Below, one piece after another: positions 24,246 through 36,456 of a stretch of 64,000 nt of DNA. Under the pieces are notes generated by a model that searched no databases, was not told the origin of the DNA, and worked only from the letters and a program-made list of their open reading frames with translations. Source of the DNA: Nageia nagi (taxonomy: Eukaryota; Pinophyta); contig JBITNC010000002.1 of assembly GCA_050084985.1 (NCBI GenBank), positions 23,436,001-23,500,000 on the forward strand. The letters are read 5' to 3'. The position numbers were made by a program, and so were the translations under genes. Each line of letters opens with the position of its first letter. Within the stretch, counting starts at the first letter, position 1.

Positions 24246-24406
24246 AACTAGCTTTGATATAATCCCTTATATATCAAAAAATGCCGAGAGATATCATTTC
24301 GGGGTGCCTATCTTGGATATAGCAATACCAAGAAATGAGATAGGTGCCTCGAAATGATATCTCTTGACGTTTTTTGATATATAAGGAGTTATATCAAAGC
24401 TAGTTA
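24246..24406. mobile_element. Foldback (MITE-like) element with ~69-bp arms
   Basis: The left arm (24246-24314, aactagctttgatataatcc...) and right arm (about 24330-24406, ...ggagttatatcaaagctagtt) are reverse complements, with a ~15-base spacer (ggatatagcaatacc). Landmarks: ttatatatcaaaaaa, gagatatcatttcg and gcctatct. A half-copy lies at 23412-23492. It has no coding capacity. It inserted at, or defines the edge of, the direct-repeat block. Confidence 0.75.
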
Positions 24407-24920
24407 ACTTTGTACTGGTAAAATTAAATATTTCTAAAATTCATATTCCTTCTAATAAAGAAATTTGTATTTCTAATAAAAATTAAATATTTCAAAACTT
24501 TAACTTTTTAATAAAACCTATTATTATAAAATGAAAAAAAATAATTAAATAAAAAAAATATTATTACAATTTTAAATATAATACTAAAACATACTTTAAT
24601 ATACAACAATATCTCTAAATTTACTCCTACATATTTATAACAAATAAATAACCATCATTATTTACTATTTATTTTTAATGCAAATCTTCTCTCCTTGTGT
24701 AAAACTAACTTATTTCAAAATTAAATTAATTATACATAAATCTAACCATTAAATAACCCAAAAGAGGAAGTCTATTAACCCGCTTAACATATTGACTTCA
24801 ATGTTTTCTGATCAAGAATTTGTACAACGTTTCAATGCATCCCTTTGACCATACGAAATTAGGAAAGCGAAGCCAAGGAACTGATCTAACTCGTGGCGTC
24901 ATATATGTGCCGGGACTCAA
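24407..24920. other. Spacer between direct repeats
   Basis: AT-rich except for a GC-richer patch at about 24775-24918 (for example gaagccaaggaactgatct, cgtggcgtcat, gtgccgggactc) just before the second direct-repeat copy. No ORF was found. Confidence 0.45.
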
Positions 24921-25088
24921 TTTAATATTTCAGTCGGCTATATAATTTTAATTTTAAAAAAATTATTTTCCCCCCAATTGTTTAACGGACGGACTCACAT
25001 GCGACATTTTGCTCCCCCACTCCACCCCCATGCTGCAGCTGTAGAAACGCCTCTCGGCTTAAATATATTAAAATATCTCATTTGAACA
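24921..25088. repeat. Direct repeat, copy 2
   Basis: Counterpart of 24057-24245, offset by 864 bases, with scattered substitutions (cagtcggctat for cagttggctat, gcgacatttt for gcaacatttt). No foldback element follows this copy. Confidence 0.8.
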
Positions 25089-27860
25089 TAAAACATTGAA
25101 ATCAAACTATTTATTAAAAATTACACTTATAAAACTAAATCTAAAAAAAATATCTTTATAATATCTAAGCTAATTATGTGGACTAATACAAATTCTATCT
25201 TCAAATTTTGACCATACTAATACCATTTTTCTCTTTTTAAGGATGAAGTGTCATAAGACATAAGATTAAATACATCATAAACCTATGATCCAATTTAATT
25301 TCTGATGATGTATGATGTCTGGCTTCCTCTTAAAAAAAAATGAACATATAAATCATAAATCCCATCCTTAATATTGTATTAAACTCACTTTTTTATAATT
25401 TAAATTCTCAAATATTATAACCATAATACACTTAATATCCTGATCACAAAGTAATCTCCATACATTAACTTAATAGGTGGGAGCCATAATGAAAATTTAT
25501 ATATTTCCATCATTAAAAATTACTAGTCCAAAATATTCTCCTGTGGCTGATCTCACAGCCACTGCTTACATGACCCACACACTTATGTTCCATGTCTACA
25601 TTTACTCCTACCGCTCCCATACTGATTGGGCTCTCTCCACTCCACACACCACTCTACCATCAGAAGAAAAAGAAGAAAAATTGGTACTTTGAAGTTGAAA
25701 AAATAGTACTAATATATGAAAAAGTCAATATATCTAAGCTAAATGGTTATTGGTGTTCCAAATCCTGTGGATTAATTGATCTAAAGCCAACCAAAACGAC
25801 GACTAATACAGTCCACAATGGTGAGAGTGATCTGAAAATTTTTGCTGGAAAGAAAGAGTAACGGAGTTTTCAAACAGATAATGGGAGTTGGACAAACACC
25901 TTCCTAAAGATAAAATCAGTTCAACAGGCAATGGAATGGAAAGAGACAATGGAAGAGCAACAAAAATTAGAATCCCAAGAGGCAAAACTGCTTTGTACCT
26001 CTTTTGGACGAACAATGGTTTAATTGGTTGTCATTGTAATGTATGTGTGGCTGCAGATTTTACAGGACTTGCAGGTTATGACACTATTCAATAAAAATGT
26101 AAAATATGCAGGTTATGAAACTTTGGTACAAAAAGTTTTCATAAAAAAAGATGAAAGATGTAAATTTTGATACAATAGAGTTTCATAGATTGATGCCAAC
26201 ATTATAGTAACTTTTGTTATTAAGTTCCAATGCAAACTTCAGCTTTTGAACCATATTAAACAATAGCAATGAGGATTGTAGAATATATTGGAGAAAAACT
26301 GGATTCAGTGCAAGGCAATGTTGTACAGAAAGGGTGATATGATCTCAAACGGACGAGTTGCAAGACAAAACATTCATGTAAAACATGGCGCAGGTAATAT
26401 TGCCCTACTTTTAAGTATATATAATTTGTTTGAAACAGGGTGTATATATTTGTAAAATTGCAGGTATATTTTGCTACATACAAGTATTTGACTTTATACA
26501 TTATGATTTGAGTTGACAGAGCATTACTATCAGAGGTTCAGACAGATAAATGGAACTGTTCTTGTGGAGGAGTTTGGGAACCATATCGTGCAAATTGCCT
26601 GGTACAAGTAAGAATAACGTGGATACAATAATTAATTCTTTTATTTTAACATTCACAATGTTTGATTGCAATAATAATAAATGTTTGTGGATGATTGTAT
26701 GGCTGTCGATTATCATGACTCATATTATTTGGTTGGTCAATCAATTTTCCAACATTGCTTCTTACGTGTAATTTCTTTTATTATTACTTAATTTACATAT
26801 ATCAATTTAATCATTATATCACTCGCTGCTTTTTGAAATTTCATTTTAAATGATATTAAAATTCATGTTCATTCCACCATTTTTAATGGTTTACAGTTTT
26901 CTTTTAATCGTTTAGTGCCACCTTCTTTAGAAGGAAGATCAACTTTCATTAAATTAAAATTTCTATTTTTTTAAAAAAAATTTATTTATGTTGAATTTTT
27001 GAAGATTTATCTATTTTTCACATGGTGTTAGTGGGATTTTCAAAGTTTGATTTAACTCTTAGGATTATTAATTCATAGTTTTCTAATACTACATTGTGAT
27101 TAATTTCTTTCTAAAATATTTCAAAAATAGATTTAAATAAAACTCTTCAATTTATAAGGAAGTTTACTTTAGGGAATGCATGTTTGTCAGTAATCTTTTC
27201 AGCTTCGAAAAAAATCACAGGTATCATTCTAGGTCATTTCTAGATCGTAGTTACACTCTGGTCATGTGAGATTTCTTTGTAACTAAACAGCTGCAAAAAC
27301 TAGAACCGACAAAAGTCGGCATGAAATCTGTGTTAAGTGAAGGAGGAAAGAATGTCTTAAAACGGATTTCTTGTTATCTGAAGGACTCAGAAAATGGGAG
27401 GGTATAACCAAGAGGATTCATTGTTGCCTTATCCGCTTGCAATTTGATTTGCCTTTCGAATTTATTTCAGATGTTAATTTGACATTTAATTTTAATACTA
27501 CAGCAATGTTAACAGGAAGCTAAGTGTTATATTTATTGTGATTATGTGAATATCAATTTTAAATATCATGTTTTATGTTGGATGTTATTTTAAATGTTAC
27601 ATTTATTGTTATTTCAAATGAAATGTTTAATGTAACTTAAATATTAATGCAACAATTTATGTTATATTTAATGTAAGTATAAATTTCAATGTGATATGAA
27701 ATGTATTTTTGTTATGATATTTGATGCTGTTTATGATATATGTATATCATATTTTATGATGAGTCTTTTAATTTTGAAATGTGAAGAGGTTGGAATTGAT
27801 GCTTACACGACTATTGGATAGACTTTGGTACTCGAAAGGCTAGGGGATTGATTCAGGTGT
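25089..27860 (+). other. Low-copy-looking stretch, possible decayed gene
   Basis: From about 25450 the base composition becomes less AT-rich and no transposon motif is seen. Short open stretches bounded by plausible splice sites occur. One runs about 26290-26394, open in one frame (MLYRKGDMISNGRVARQN) up to gcag/gtaatatt. Another, about 26520-26606, follows gttgacag and reads KWNCSCGGVWEPY before gtaaga. A third, about 27292-27402, follows aactaaacag and reads KVGMKSVLSEGGKN before gtataa. A TATA-like tttatatattt lies at 25496. I recognise no family, and the exons could be chance. It could be a non-coding transcript, an unrecognised gene or its remains. Confidence 0.2.
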
Positions 27861-28799
27861 GCATTCTTGAAGTTTACAACATATTAATAATTAAATGTTG
27901 TTTTTTTATTTATTTTTATGTATTTTAAAGATAATGGATTTTTTTTTATAGTATCAAATTCATGATTCATAATTGCCTAAAACAAAGTTCATAATAATTA
28001 ATAAGGTTGATCTTTATTACTTGTAAATATTGGAATTAACGTAAGACATATATACATTATTTTAGTTGCATAGTGTTTTCATAGGAAGACTATTTAATAT
28101 TTAAGTATGTATTATGTTAGTTGTTAATTTATTAAATTTTATAACTAAGAAAATAGAAAAGAAAATAAGTTCAAACAAAAATAGTAAACTACATGACCTC
28201 AATGCATTGATATTGAGGAAATTTGACTTGCTTTCAGATTTTCAACTTGAATTGTAAAACATAGTCAACAATAGTAGTAGTGAACAAGATTTTTATGTTT
28301 TTTTATATATAGTTTGTGAAGGAATTTAACACCTCTAGGTTGAGGTTGAAATATTTTATTAATTTTGAAGAAGTCAATACTATAGAATCACTTTTCAATT
28401 ATTGTAAAAATGAGGGGGAAATAAAATATATACATGAGTTTTAAATTTCTACCATATGCTTATCCCTTCTATTTGAATTTTGCAACATGTAGTTGAGACT
28501 ATAAGGTCTCCTTGCACTCCTCCCTTTAACAACATATTCATAGGAAATCTACATCAAATTTGATTAATAGATTCCTTCATATGGGTAACCATGGTCAACC
28601 ATCCTTTTGTGGTAGTCAAATATTCCACCTGCTAACTATATTTACTTCTAATAAACTTCATCACAACACCTAACACTCTTCCTTACTAGTTTCCTATTTA
28701 ATGCATCCATGGAGTTCCTTAGTCCATATATAGTTATTTTTATGAGTAGAATTATTATTTTTACAACTCAACTTAGCATAAGCCTTTTGGCTAGGAAGT
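27861..28799. other. AT-rich sequence, nothing recognised
   Basis: T-rich and A-rich runs without a supported frame or a repeat that I could match elsewhere in the window. Confidence 0.5.
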
Positions 28800-29130
28800 G
28801 AAAACCTCCTATTATTATGGCGTTGAAAGAGGTGAGTGCTTACCTACCAAAGTTCATTGAGTATTTATGGTATAATGAGTGGTCCTTTGGAACCAAAAAT
28901 ATCTTTTACAAGATAATTCATTTTTGCTTTCTTAGATGTAGTCTAGCCATTATCCCCAACTGCATGATTGATCCATGGGGTTCACAATTGAATCATTTTT
29001 ATTCACTAGCAAAGAGATTGAGAGATAGTTATATACTTATGCAACCTTATGATTTTTTTGAGGATCCTTAAGCTCTAAACCTAATTCATTTTATTGTATT
29101 CATTCTTGTACTTCATTCATTTAGTAATAA
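28800..29130 (-). pseudogene. Possible LINE-derived fragment
   Basis: About 145 bases (28970-29115) match 55335-55470 in the same orientation, with shared landmarks ggttcacaattgaat, agatagttat and gtattcattcttgta. At 55.3 kb this sequence directly continues the endonuclease of a minus-strand LINE, so this may be a second copy of that region. The plus-strand 84-codon ORF at 28817 is probably chance. The protein reading here is too broken to assign a domain. Confidence 0.3.
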
Positions 29131-30303
29131 AAATAAAAAATACATTATTCTACAACTTTTTCATATGGTTGTGTGGTATGTTTTCTATTTCTAAGATTAT
29201 ATGTATGAGATAACATTGTAGATATTTACATAGAAGATCTGAAGCAAAACTAAGGTGTTATTTTTCTATTTGGTATCATTTTATTTCAATGGGTATTTAT
29301 TATATTTTCATTTTGTGCATTTATTCAAGTGTTATTTGTGGTTCTCTCAAATTATGCTTTTAAATAATTTTTTTCTTATAGAGATTACTACTTTCTTCTA
29401 GACCTTTTTGATATGATTATTATTGTGTTAGATAGAGGGTTTCAATATCTATTCAACCATATATAATAATCCATAATTTATTATCATATCATACACAGAA
29501 ACCACGATTTTCTAACATGCACTTACATAGTCCTACTCAGTAAAACCCCATGAATTGTTTCACTTCTAGTTCTTTTTTGACCCATATAATCTCTATATAC
29601 ACCTAGGAGACCTATATATAACCTAGAAAACTCTATATAGGCTCCTCAAACTTCAAATTAATATTGTGAGAGACTTGTAGCTCCATTTGAAATGTATGAG
29701 TACTCATTGGAAAAGTATATTGAAAATATATCCAACTATATATATTGATTCATATTTTATGACTTCTAATCTTGTAAATCATGATAATATTAATAGTACT
29801 ATATTTTCATTCTGTAATCCAATAAAGGAGTTTGCCAAAATATATGAGCTTTAATTTATAAGACTATAGTGTATATTCATGAGACTATTCACAACTTTAT
29901 AGATTAGTTAACCATTATAATCTAACAAGTATTTCATCTCTTCAAATTCTTTAGTAAAAAATTGAAGGTTGATGTCAAATTTAGTAGCTTGTGCCTTTGT
30001 TTGCCATCCTTGGAGCATGATAACTTCAAATTTTCTAATTGGTATGATAGCCTCTAAAAGTTCTAGTGGTTATAGTATTACCAAATCAATATATCTAGAA
30101 TGCTATTCTTTGTATAAGACTTGGGTGCTTTCTAAAATCTTAATTTAGTATCATAGCTAGTTAGACACAGATGAATTGAAAAATCCTATGTTGGCAACAT
30201 AGTAACATCTAAGGGGAGATCAAATGTATATAAAATTATCATCATTTATTTGTAGAGTATAAAATATTTTACATTACAAGGGATAATGAAGGAATGTAAT
30301 TTC
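29131..30303. other. AT-rich sequence, nothing recognised
   Basis: No coding frame or named repeat was seen between the LINE-like fragment and the left LTR of element A. Confidence 0.5.
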
Positions 30304-31788
30304 TGTTGGCTAATAGTATAATATTTTATTTATTTAGAATAATTCAAGACTATAAAGTCACTTAAAATTTTAAATTTACCATTTAAAATAAAATAGTGTA
30401 AATATAAAACCAAGTAAGAAAGTACCACACGAGAACATCACACAACACAAGATGTAACAAGGTTCACCAATGTGTCTACATCCTCATATAAGATTGCTTA
30501 GATCATGGTTCAAATCTAGCCTTTGCAAAGCACCAACTTTACATACAATTTACAAGCACCAACTAGAAGGAGCACAAATCCCAAATTTATTAGCAACATT
30601 TGAAAGGAGCACCAACCCCTCTTGCTAAGCACCAACCTAAAAAAGCAATGAAATAATGATTTTGATCAAAGTTGTCAAACCTATCTTAAAGATCCTCAAT
30701 ATCCTAGCTCATCAAATTTCACTCTTGGCTATCTCTATCTAACTCTTTCAATCACTTTTTATATCCAAACTACTACTCTCATTGCTATTTAAAATTATTT
30801 AGCATTTGGAGTATCATTTTTGTCTCAACAGAAAGTTATACCATATTGCTACCAATCTTGCATATTTTCTTATCTCTACAATACCACCCTATTAATTTAC
30901 ATAAACTTCTATCAACTCATTATATATTTAGCAAAATATTTCATACAATCTCTCCTCAATAGCAGCATATTATCTCTCTCAACAACATACTTTTACTTGG
31001 CTATACTCAAAAATATTCTATCCGGTTGTTCTCTATTGTAACTATCCACACCAATATTTTTTAGTTACACTCACTAAATAATCTCCTTTTCCTTGTTATT
31101 TTTGTTAGGTTATACTTCATACCATTTTCTATTTCATCCATAAATCACTCTTGAATAATAAAACTACTCATGATGGTCATTTAGTTACAAACATTTTTAA
31201 TTACAAAAATAATGAATACAATAAAGTTCCATATATTGTAGATGCTATAACTTTTGAAAAAGGTATACAAATGTACTAAAAACTCCACCATTGGATATAT
31301 TATTTCCTATATATATGAATCAAGTGGTTATACAACCCCTTTTGCTTCACAAATGAGCATTTGGCAGCAATTTTCATGATTGCTATAGAAAATTACAATT
31401 ATAAATGTCCATAACAAATAAAGGGATAATTGCACTTCATTTATCCTACCATAAATGCCCAAAATAAATGGAGGGATAGTCTCACTCTATTTATACTATC
31501 ATAAACATCCAAAATTTACCATGCAAATTTTTACATGTGAAAAACTTCATTGATGGCCAATAAACTTCCTTGATGCCTAACAAAGTGTGGTATAATTGAA
31601 CTTCATATATCTTCCACCTTTTTTATTGCATATTTACTTTATTTTGACACTTAACAAAGGTTTATATGCCTTACTAACCTTTTTTATGCTCAACTAACAT
31701 TTTTTATATTTGAAAAGCATTTTTGACCTATTTTAGTAAATTGCTTTGTTTAATGGGTAATTTTTCGATGAAGGTAGACATGCATATA
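30304..31788 (-). repeat. Element A left (3') LTR, outer part
   Basis: Aligns with the right LTR through landmarks such as ttaaatttaccat, gcttagatcatggt, ctaacccctcttgc (degenerate), tagctcatcaaatttcactcttggct and tttactcggctatac-type blocks. It is cut at 31788 by element B. The right LTR shows the uncut sequence ggcatgcatatactcac at about 54966. Confidence 0.8.
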
Positions 31789-32226
31789 TGAAAGAATATG
31801 GAAGAATTTAGTAGACAACAATATAATTCATTTAGCAAATTTGAAATAGAATATATAGGACCTCAATGAGTAACTAATCTAAGCTCATGGCAGTTACAAG
31901 AAGAACCAAAAATGAATGCTAAGGATTGATCCACTCAAATTTGGATCAAAATAGCTAAATGGGAGTTACAATCATGTTCTAGGATATTCTCCCATCATCA
32001 CTACAAAGTAACATATCTTGAAAGAATGTGCAAGCAATAAAAATTTAAGGAAAACTCATAAATATTGTAACTATAAAAAACTCTGATAAAATATGTAGTG
32101 TATTTAGAAATGCAATGGTGTTTCCTAAAATACACAAGGTTGTAGAAATGCAACAATGTTTCCATATATAGATGAAATGTGATGGTGTTTCATTCTAGTA
32201 AATTTACAAAACTTGAATCTCTAACA
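31789..32226 (-). repeat. Element B left (3') LTR
   Basis: 438 bp. Plus-strand start TGAAAGAATATGG; the end ctctaaca is the minus-strand TGTTAGAG. Matches the right LTR at aattcatttagcaaatt, ctcaatgagtaactaat, ctaagctcatgg and gatgaaa..gtttca. Confidence 0.85.
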
Positions 32227-32800
32227 TACTATGGATGACAAGGTAGTCTATCAACTTTACAAATCGACTTATAGTAATATCCTTGGTGAACAAGTCATCC
32301 AAGGTATCCTCACTCTGGTAATAATGCAATTCAAGAACTTTATTCTCAACCATTTCTTGGATGAAATGGTATTTCAAATCAAAGTGCTTGAATCTATAAT
32401 GATGCACAATATTATTTTATAACTAAATAATAGTCTATTTATCATAGAATAAGGTAGTGGCACCAATTTATTTTTCTCCAATCTTCTCAAGAATTTTCCA
32501 CATCTACATGGCTTGTGCACTAGCATTAGTGATGGCAATGTATTCAGATTTAGTGAAGGATAAAGTAACTTTTATTTATTTTCTTAAAGAAAATGTAACC
32601 TTAAACAATTACCAAAAGTATATTTTTTATCATCTATGTTGTTACGCCAATCAATATCACTATATCCAACAAGTTTTACATCTTTAATTTTGAGGTAATA
32701 AATGCCTAAATTTGGAATACATTTTACATATATTAGAATTCAGTTGGCTAATTTTAAATAAATCTGTAAAGGAGCACTCATATACCTAGACACAAGTGAA
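32227..32800 (-). pseudogene. Element B RNase H region
   Basis: Minus-strand reading shows a copia RNase H block (VGYSDIDWRNNIDDKKYT) and its C-terminal end KFLNCIITR and LFTKDITISRFVKL (32204-32407), just before the LTR. The catalytic block is recognisable although frames change several times. In an intact element RNase H removes the RNA strand of the RNA-DNA hybrid. Confidence 0.7.
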
Positions 32801-33420
32801 ATAACATGACAAGTATCAACCCAAGAATTTGTTAAGAACATCAAGCTCCCAACTATGCTTCTGTAATTATGCACATAAGCTTCAACAACCCCATCATATT
32901 TACTTAAGTGTTCTCAAAGAGAAATGGAAGTGAAAACAAAATAATGTTTATAGTAGCTTCTTGTGAATCCAAAATTTTGGTAATACCCATATATCTATGA
33001 GTACTAAGCCCTTTAGGATTACTTGAGGTCATACAAGGCCTTCTTCAACCTATAAACATGATGCTCTTTACCTATGTTTTCAAAACCTTGGGTTTGAGCA
33101 ACAAATACCTCTTCATTAAGGTATCCATTCAAGAATGCACTCTTGACATCTAAGTGGTATACCTTCCAACCTTTTTGTTCCACAATGGAGAGAACCATTC
33201 TGATGGTTTGTTGTCTAGCAATAGGAGCAAAGGTCTCCTCATAATCTATATTGTATCTCTAAGTAAATCCTTTTGTCACAATCCTAGCCTTATGCCTCTC
33301 AATGGTTCCATCAACATTAAACTTGGTCTTATAGACCCATTTAGAGCTTACAACCTTTTTCCCTTTTGGAAGCTCAACTAACTCCCATGTATCATTTTTC
33401 TCAATGGAGTGCATCTCCTC
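32801..33420 (-). pseudogene. Element B reverse transcriptase
   Basis: The minus strand reads in order ELPKGKKVVSSKWVYKTKFN, IERHKARIVTKGFT, TFAPIARQQTIRMVLS, VYHLDVKSAFLNGYLNEEVF and VYRLKKALYDLK, all diagnostic of copia RT. The YVDD active site lies in a broken stretch near 32930 and cannot be read. Stop codons include TAA and TAG at glutamine and tryptophan positions. Confidence 0.85.
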
Positions 33421-33937
33421 TTCCATAGTCTTCATCTAAACATCATTAGTACATGCATTTTCATAATAAGAAGGCTCTAAATCAACAACAACCACCAATG
33501 CAAAACTATCCAATTCACCTTTAGGTTCACCATCCAACTCATCACTATATAAATGGATATTTTCAAGCCTCTTAATTACTTTATCTACTTCTTTTGCTTG
33601 TCCTCTAGTTACTCTCTTTGAAATTTTTTGATCTAACATTTGATAAGGGGGATGATTTACAAGTGTTCTATTACCTCTTACTTTACCATTCTTGTTTGGA
33701 GAAGCATCACCATTACTTGGAACATATTTAGATTGCACTTATGTGGGTTGTTGTGCATTGTTTGAAGGTTTGATTTGCACTTTTTATTGGCTAGGATGAA
33801 TAATAGATTGCACATTAGAAGAGCTTCCATCAAAGGATCCATCATCAATAAGTTATTTTTGATAACCCCATGCTCTCCCTTCATAAAAAATAGCATCTCT
33901 TAAAATAACAACTTTGTGAGTGTTGGGATTGTACAAT
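33421..33937 (-). pseudogene. Element B integrase-RT linker
   Basis: Two overlapping minus-strand open stretches (33436-33738 and 33678-33896) fill the variable linker between integrase and RT of copia polyproteins. They are asparagine-, lysine- and glutamate-rich with no fixed motif. A frame change of one base separates them. Confidence 0.5.
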
Positions 33938-34752
33938 CTATATACAAGTCTCACTCTTTGGATCTATTTTTTTTCTATGCTCCCTTGGAACATGCACATA
34001 ACCCAAGAAACCAAATAATATAAAATGATTCACATTTGGCATTTTATCATACCATGTCTCAAAAGGTACTATACCATCCAAACTAGAGGTTGAAATTATA
34101 TTTAAAATATACACTACTATCCTAATAGCTTCATCCCAATAAATATTTCTTAGGCCTTTAGTTTGAAGCATGATCCATGCAATATTAGCAAAATTTCTAT
34201 TCTCTAATTTAGATACACCATTTTGTTGTGGAGTGTAGGTAGTAGTGAGTTTCCTTTTCACTCCACAATATTTACAATATTGTAAGAATTCATTACTTAA
34301 AAACACCCCCCATCTATCTATTGTCAAACATTTCAAATAATAACCACTTTCCTTTTCAAAATTATTTTTGAACTCCTTAAATTATGTAAAAGCTTCATCC
34401 TTAGTATTAAGAAATTAGATCCAACACATTCTTTAGTAATCATGAATGAAAGTAAGGAAATAATTTTTTTTACCAATACTTGGAGTTTGCATTGGCTCAC
34501 TTATGTAACTATGCACCAATTGGAGTGGGTAAGAGGCTCTCCATGCTTGACCTTTTGAGAATCCTGATCTTTATGTTCTTGGACCTTAGGCAGTCGATAC
34601 ACCATCTCATTCAAGACCAAGCTTCTTAAACATATAAATTTTAGATACCCATATCTCAAATGCCAAAGATAATTCTCATTATCAATAGTAGCATTAGCAA
34701 TATTAGAACTTTGCTCACCAAATCTAAGAGGAAATAATCTATCCCTTATCAT
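33938..34752 (-). pseudogene. Element B GAG-pre-integrase and integrase
   Basis: The pre-integrase domain (34501-34752) shows NYLWHLRYGYL. The core (33938-34336) shows LTIDRWGVFLSNEF with the second catalytic Asp, TTTYTPQQNGVSKLENRN, then WDEAI, FETWYDKMPNVNHF and FGFLGYVHV from the conserved tail. The Glu of the DDE triad is displaced by mutation (VSKLENR rather than the usual V-x-E-R-x-N-R pattern). The first Asp lies in a broken stretch. Confidence 0.8.
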
Positions 34753-34919
34753 GGGAATAGTGGTGACATGCTTATGCCCTTTGTTCTTCTAAAAAATCAT
34801 ACATTTTCTATTCTTAAACACAATTTTGTAGTTCTTTTCCATTATTTTACCCATGCTCAACAAATTATGCTTCAGCTTTTGAATGTAATACACATCATTA
34901 ATCCTTTTGTTACCTTCAT

Positions 34920-35111
34920 TTATAGACACCTCCATAGCTCCCATCCTTCAACTTGAATGGCTTTTTCATCTTCAAGTATGATCTTGGACTTGTAGGAGTC
35001 ATCCATGGTATAAAATAAATCTCCCTTACCGATCATGGGATTGGAGCAATTGGTGTCAAGGATCCATGTCTCATCTAGCTTTTGGGATGAATGGACATAA
35101 GGCAAGAACAA
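34920..35111 (-). pseudogene. Element B aspartic protease
   Basis: WILDTNCSNPM matches the copia protease site but has Asn in place of the Gly after the catalytic Asp-Thr, and Pro in place of the usual His. The reading continues into KGDLFYTMDDSYKS and ILEDEKAIQVEG, the flap region. It is inactive as read. Confidence 0.8.
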
Positions 35112-35170
35112 GGTGGAGGATCCATCCTCCTTAGCATAGTTGGCACTTTGGGCTCCTTCTTAAGAAGACT

Positions 35171-36010
35171 TCAATCTACATTCTCTTTCATAATGTCCAT
35201 ACTTATTAAAATAGTAATATTAATTGTCTCTCTTGTCACGTCTTGGATAATCCTTTCTACCTCATCCTTGGAATCCTCCTCTACCTTAGAAGCCACCTCT
35301 CCTTTATCTTCCTTTAAAATATCTACCTCTTCCTCTAGCTTGAGCTCCCCCTTGACCACTAGTTCTAGTGTCACCTTCTTTAGATGTGATGGCCTTCTCT
35401 TCCACACTCCGAACATTTGAAAGTGGAGCAAACCATTCCTCATGTGACATCAAGGAACCAATGAGTTGATAAAGAGTGAGAGTGCTAATATCTTTGATCT
35501 CTTCAAATATGATAATGGTTTAGTTCCATTTTAGAAGTGTTCTCAACACTTTCTTCACTACAATAGGATTTTTGACCTCCTATCCAAGTATCTCCATAAT
35601 TTGAACACAAGTATTCATTTTTACATAATACTCTCCAATATTCTCATCCTCTTTTTGCTTCAAATTTTCAAACTCTATTTTCAAATTCTAAATCCTAACT
35701 TTCTTCACTTGATCATTACCTTGGAACCCATATCTTAAGACATTACATGTATTCTTTAGCTTATTACAACTAGCAATCCTTGGGAATAACCTCTTATACA
35801 AGGCTGATTCGATATGGTCGATAGCAAAAGAATTCTTCTTTTGGGTCTCTCTTTTAGTAGGCTTATCATCTTGAGAAACTGTGTCCCAGTATAGCTCTAG
35901 ATAACCATATTCAATAAGGTCCCACCCTCACTTTCCTATGACCAAATGCTTCATCTTCAATCCCTAATATTTGTAATCCCCTCCATTGAACTCTAGTATG
36001 AGAAGAGAAT
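35171..36010 (-). pseudogene. Element B gag
   Basis: From about 36000 on the minus strand, LEFNGGDYKY is the usual copia gag opening. Blocks ending ESALYKRLFPRIASCN and EFENLKQKEDENIGEYY match UBN2/Retrotran_gag. The segment 35171-35443 gives LKEDKGEVA-type charged linker and, in another frame, RGR-rich sequence. The zinc knuckle (YYYFNKYGHYERECRLK) has lost its first two cysteines. Confidence 0.75.
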
Positions 36011-36144
36011 TCACTCTAGAATTATCTCTCTCAATCCAACAAGCTCAACACACACTACAAGCCTATTTGGATAACGTTTTGTAAAACTTGCTAAGTTTTT
36101 GTAAGGTACCCACAACTTCTTCAAACCAAACTAAGATCAACTAT

Positions 36145-36155
36145 CTCTAATGCTA
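36145..36155 (-). other. Element B primer-binding site
   Basis: On the minus strand TAGCATTAGAG lies three bases inside the LTR end at 36159. It differs from TGGTATCAGAG (initiator tRNA-Met type) by three transitions only. Confidence 0.65.
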
Positions 36156-36158
36156 ATA

Positions 36159-36456
36159 TGAAATAATATGGTAGAATTGAGCACAAAATAACATAATTCA
36201 TTTAGCAAATTCAAAGTACAATATATAGGATCTCAATGAGTAACTAATCTAAGCTCATGGAGGTTACAAAAAGGACCCAAAGTAAATGCTAAGTACTATT
36301 ACACAAATCTTCAAATCTGAACCAAAATAGTTAAATAGGAGTTACAATCATGTTCTAGGACACTCTCCCATTATCTCTACAAAGTAACAAGCCCTAAAAC
36401 AATGTGCAAGTAAGAAATATTGATTGGAAACTTATAAATATCATAATTGTAAAAAA
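36159..36456 (-). repeat. Element B right (5') LTR, first part
   Basis: Plus-strand start TGAAATAATATGG. Interrupted at 36456 by element C and resumed at 42166. Confidence 0.85.

Noticed and set aside
28817-29071. 84-codon plus-strand ORF with a clean start and stop
   Set aside because: The homologous stretch at 55.3 kb is broken on the plus strand, and lies in a minus-strand LINE. Likely antisense chance.
35091-35420. 109-codon Ser-rich plus-strand ORF
   Set aside because: Antisense shadow of the gag of copia B.
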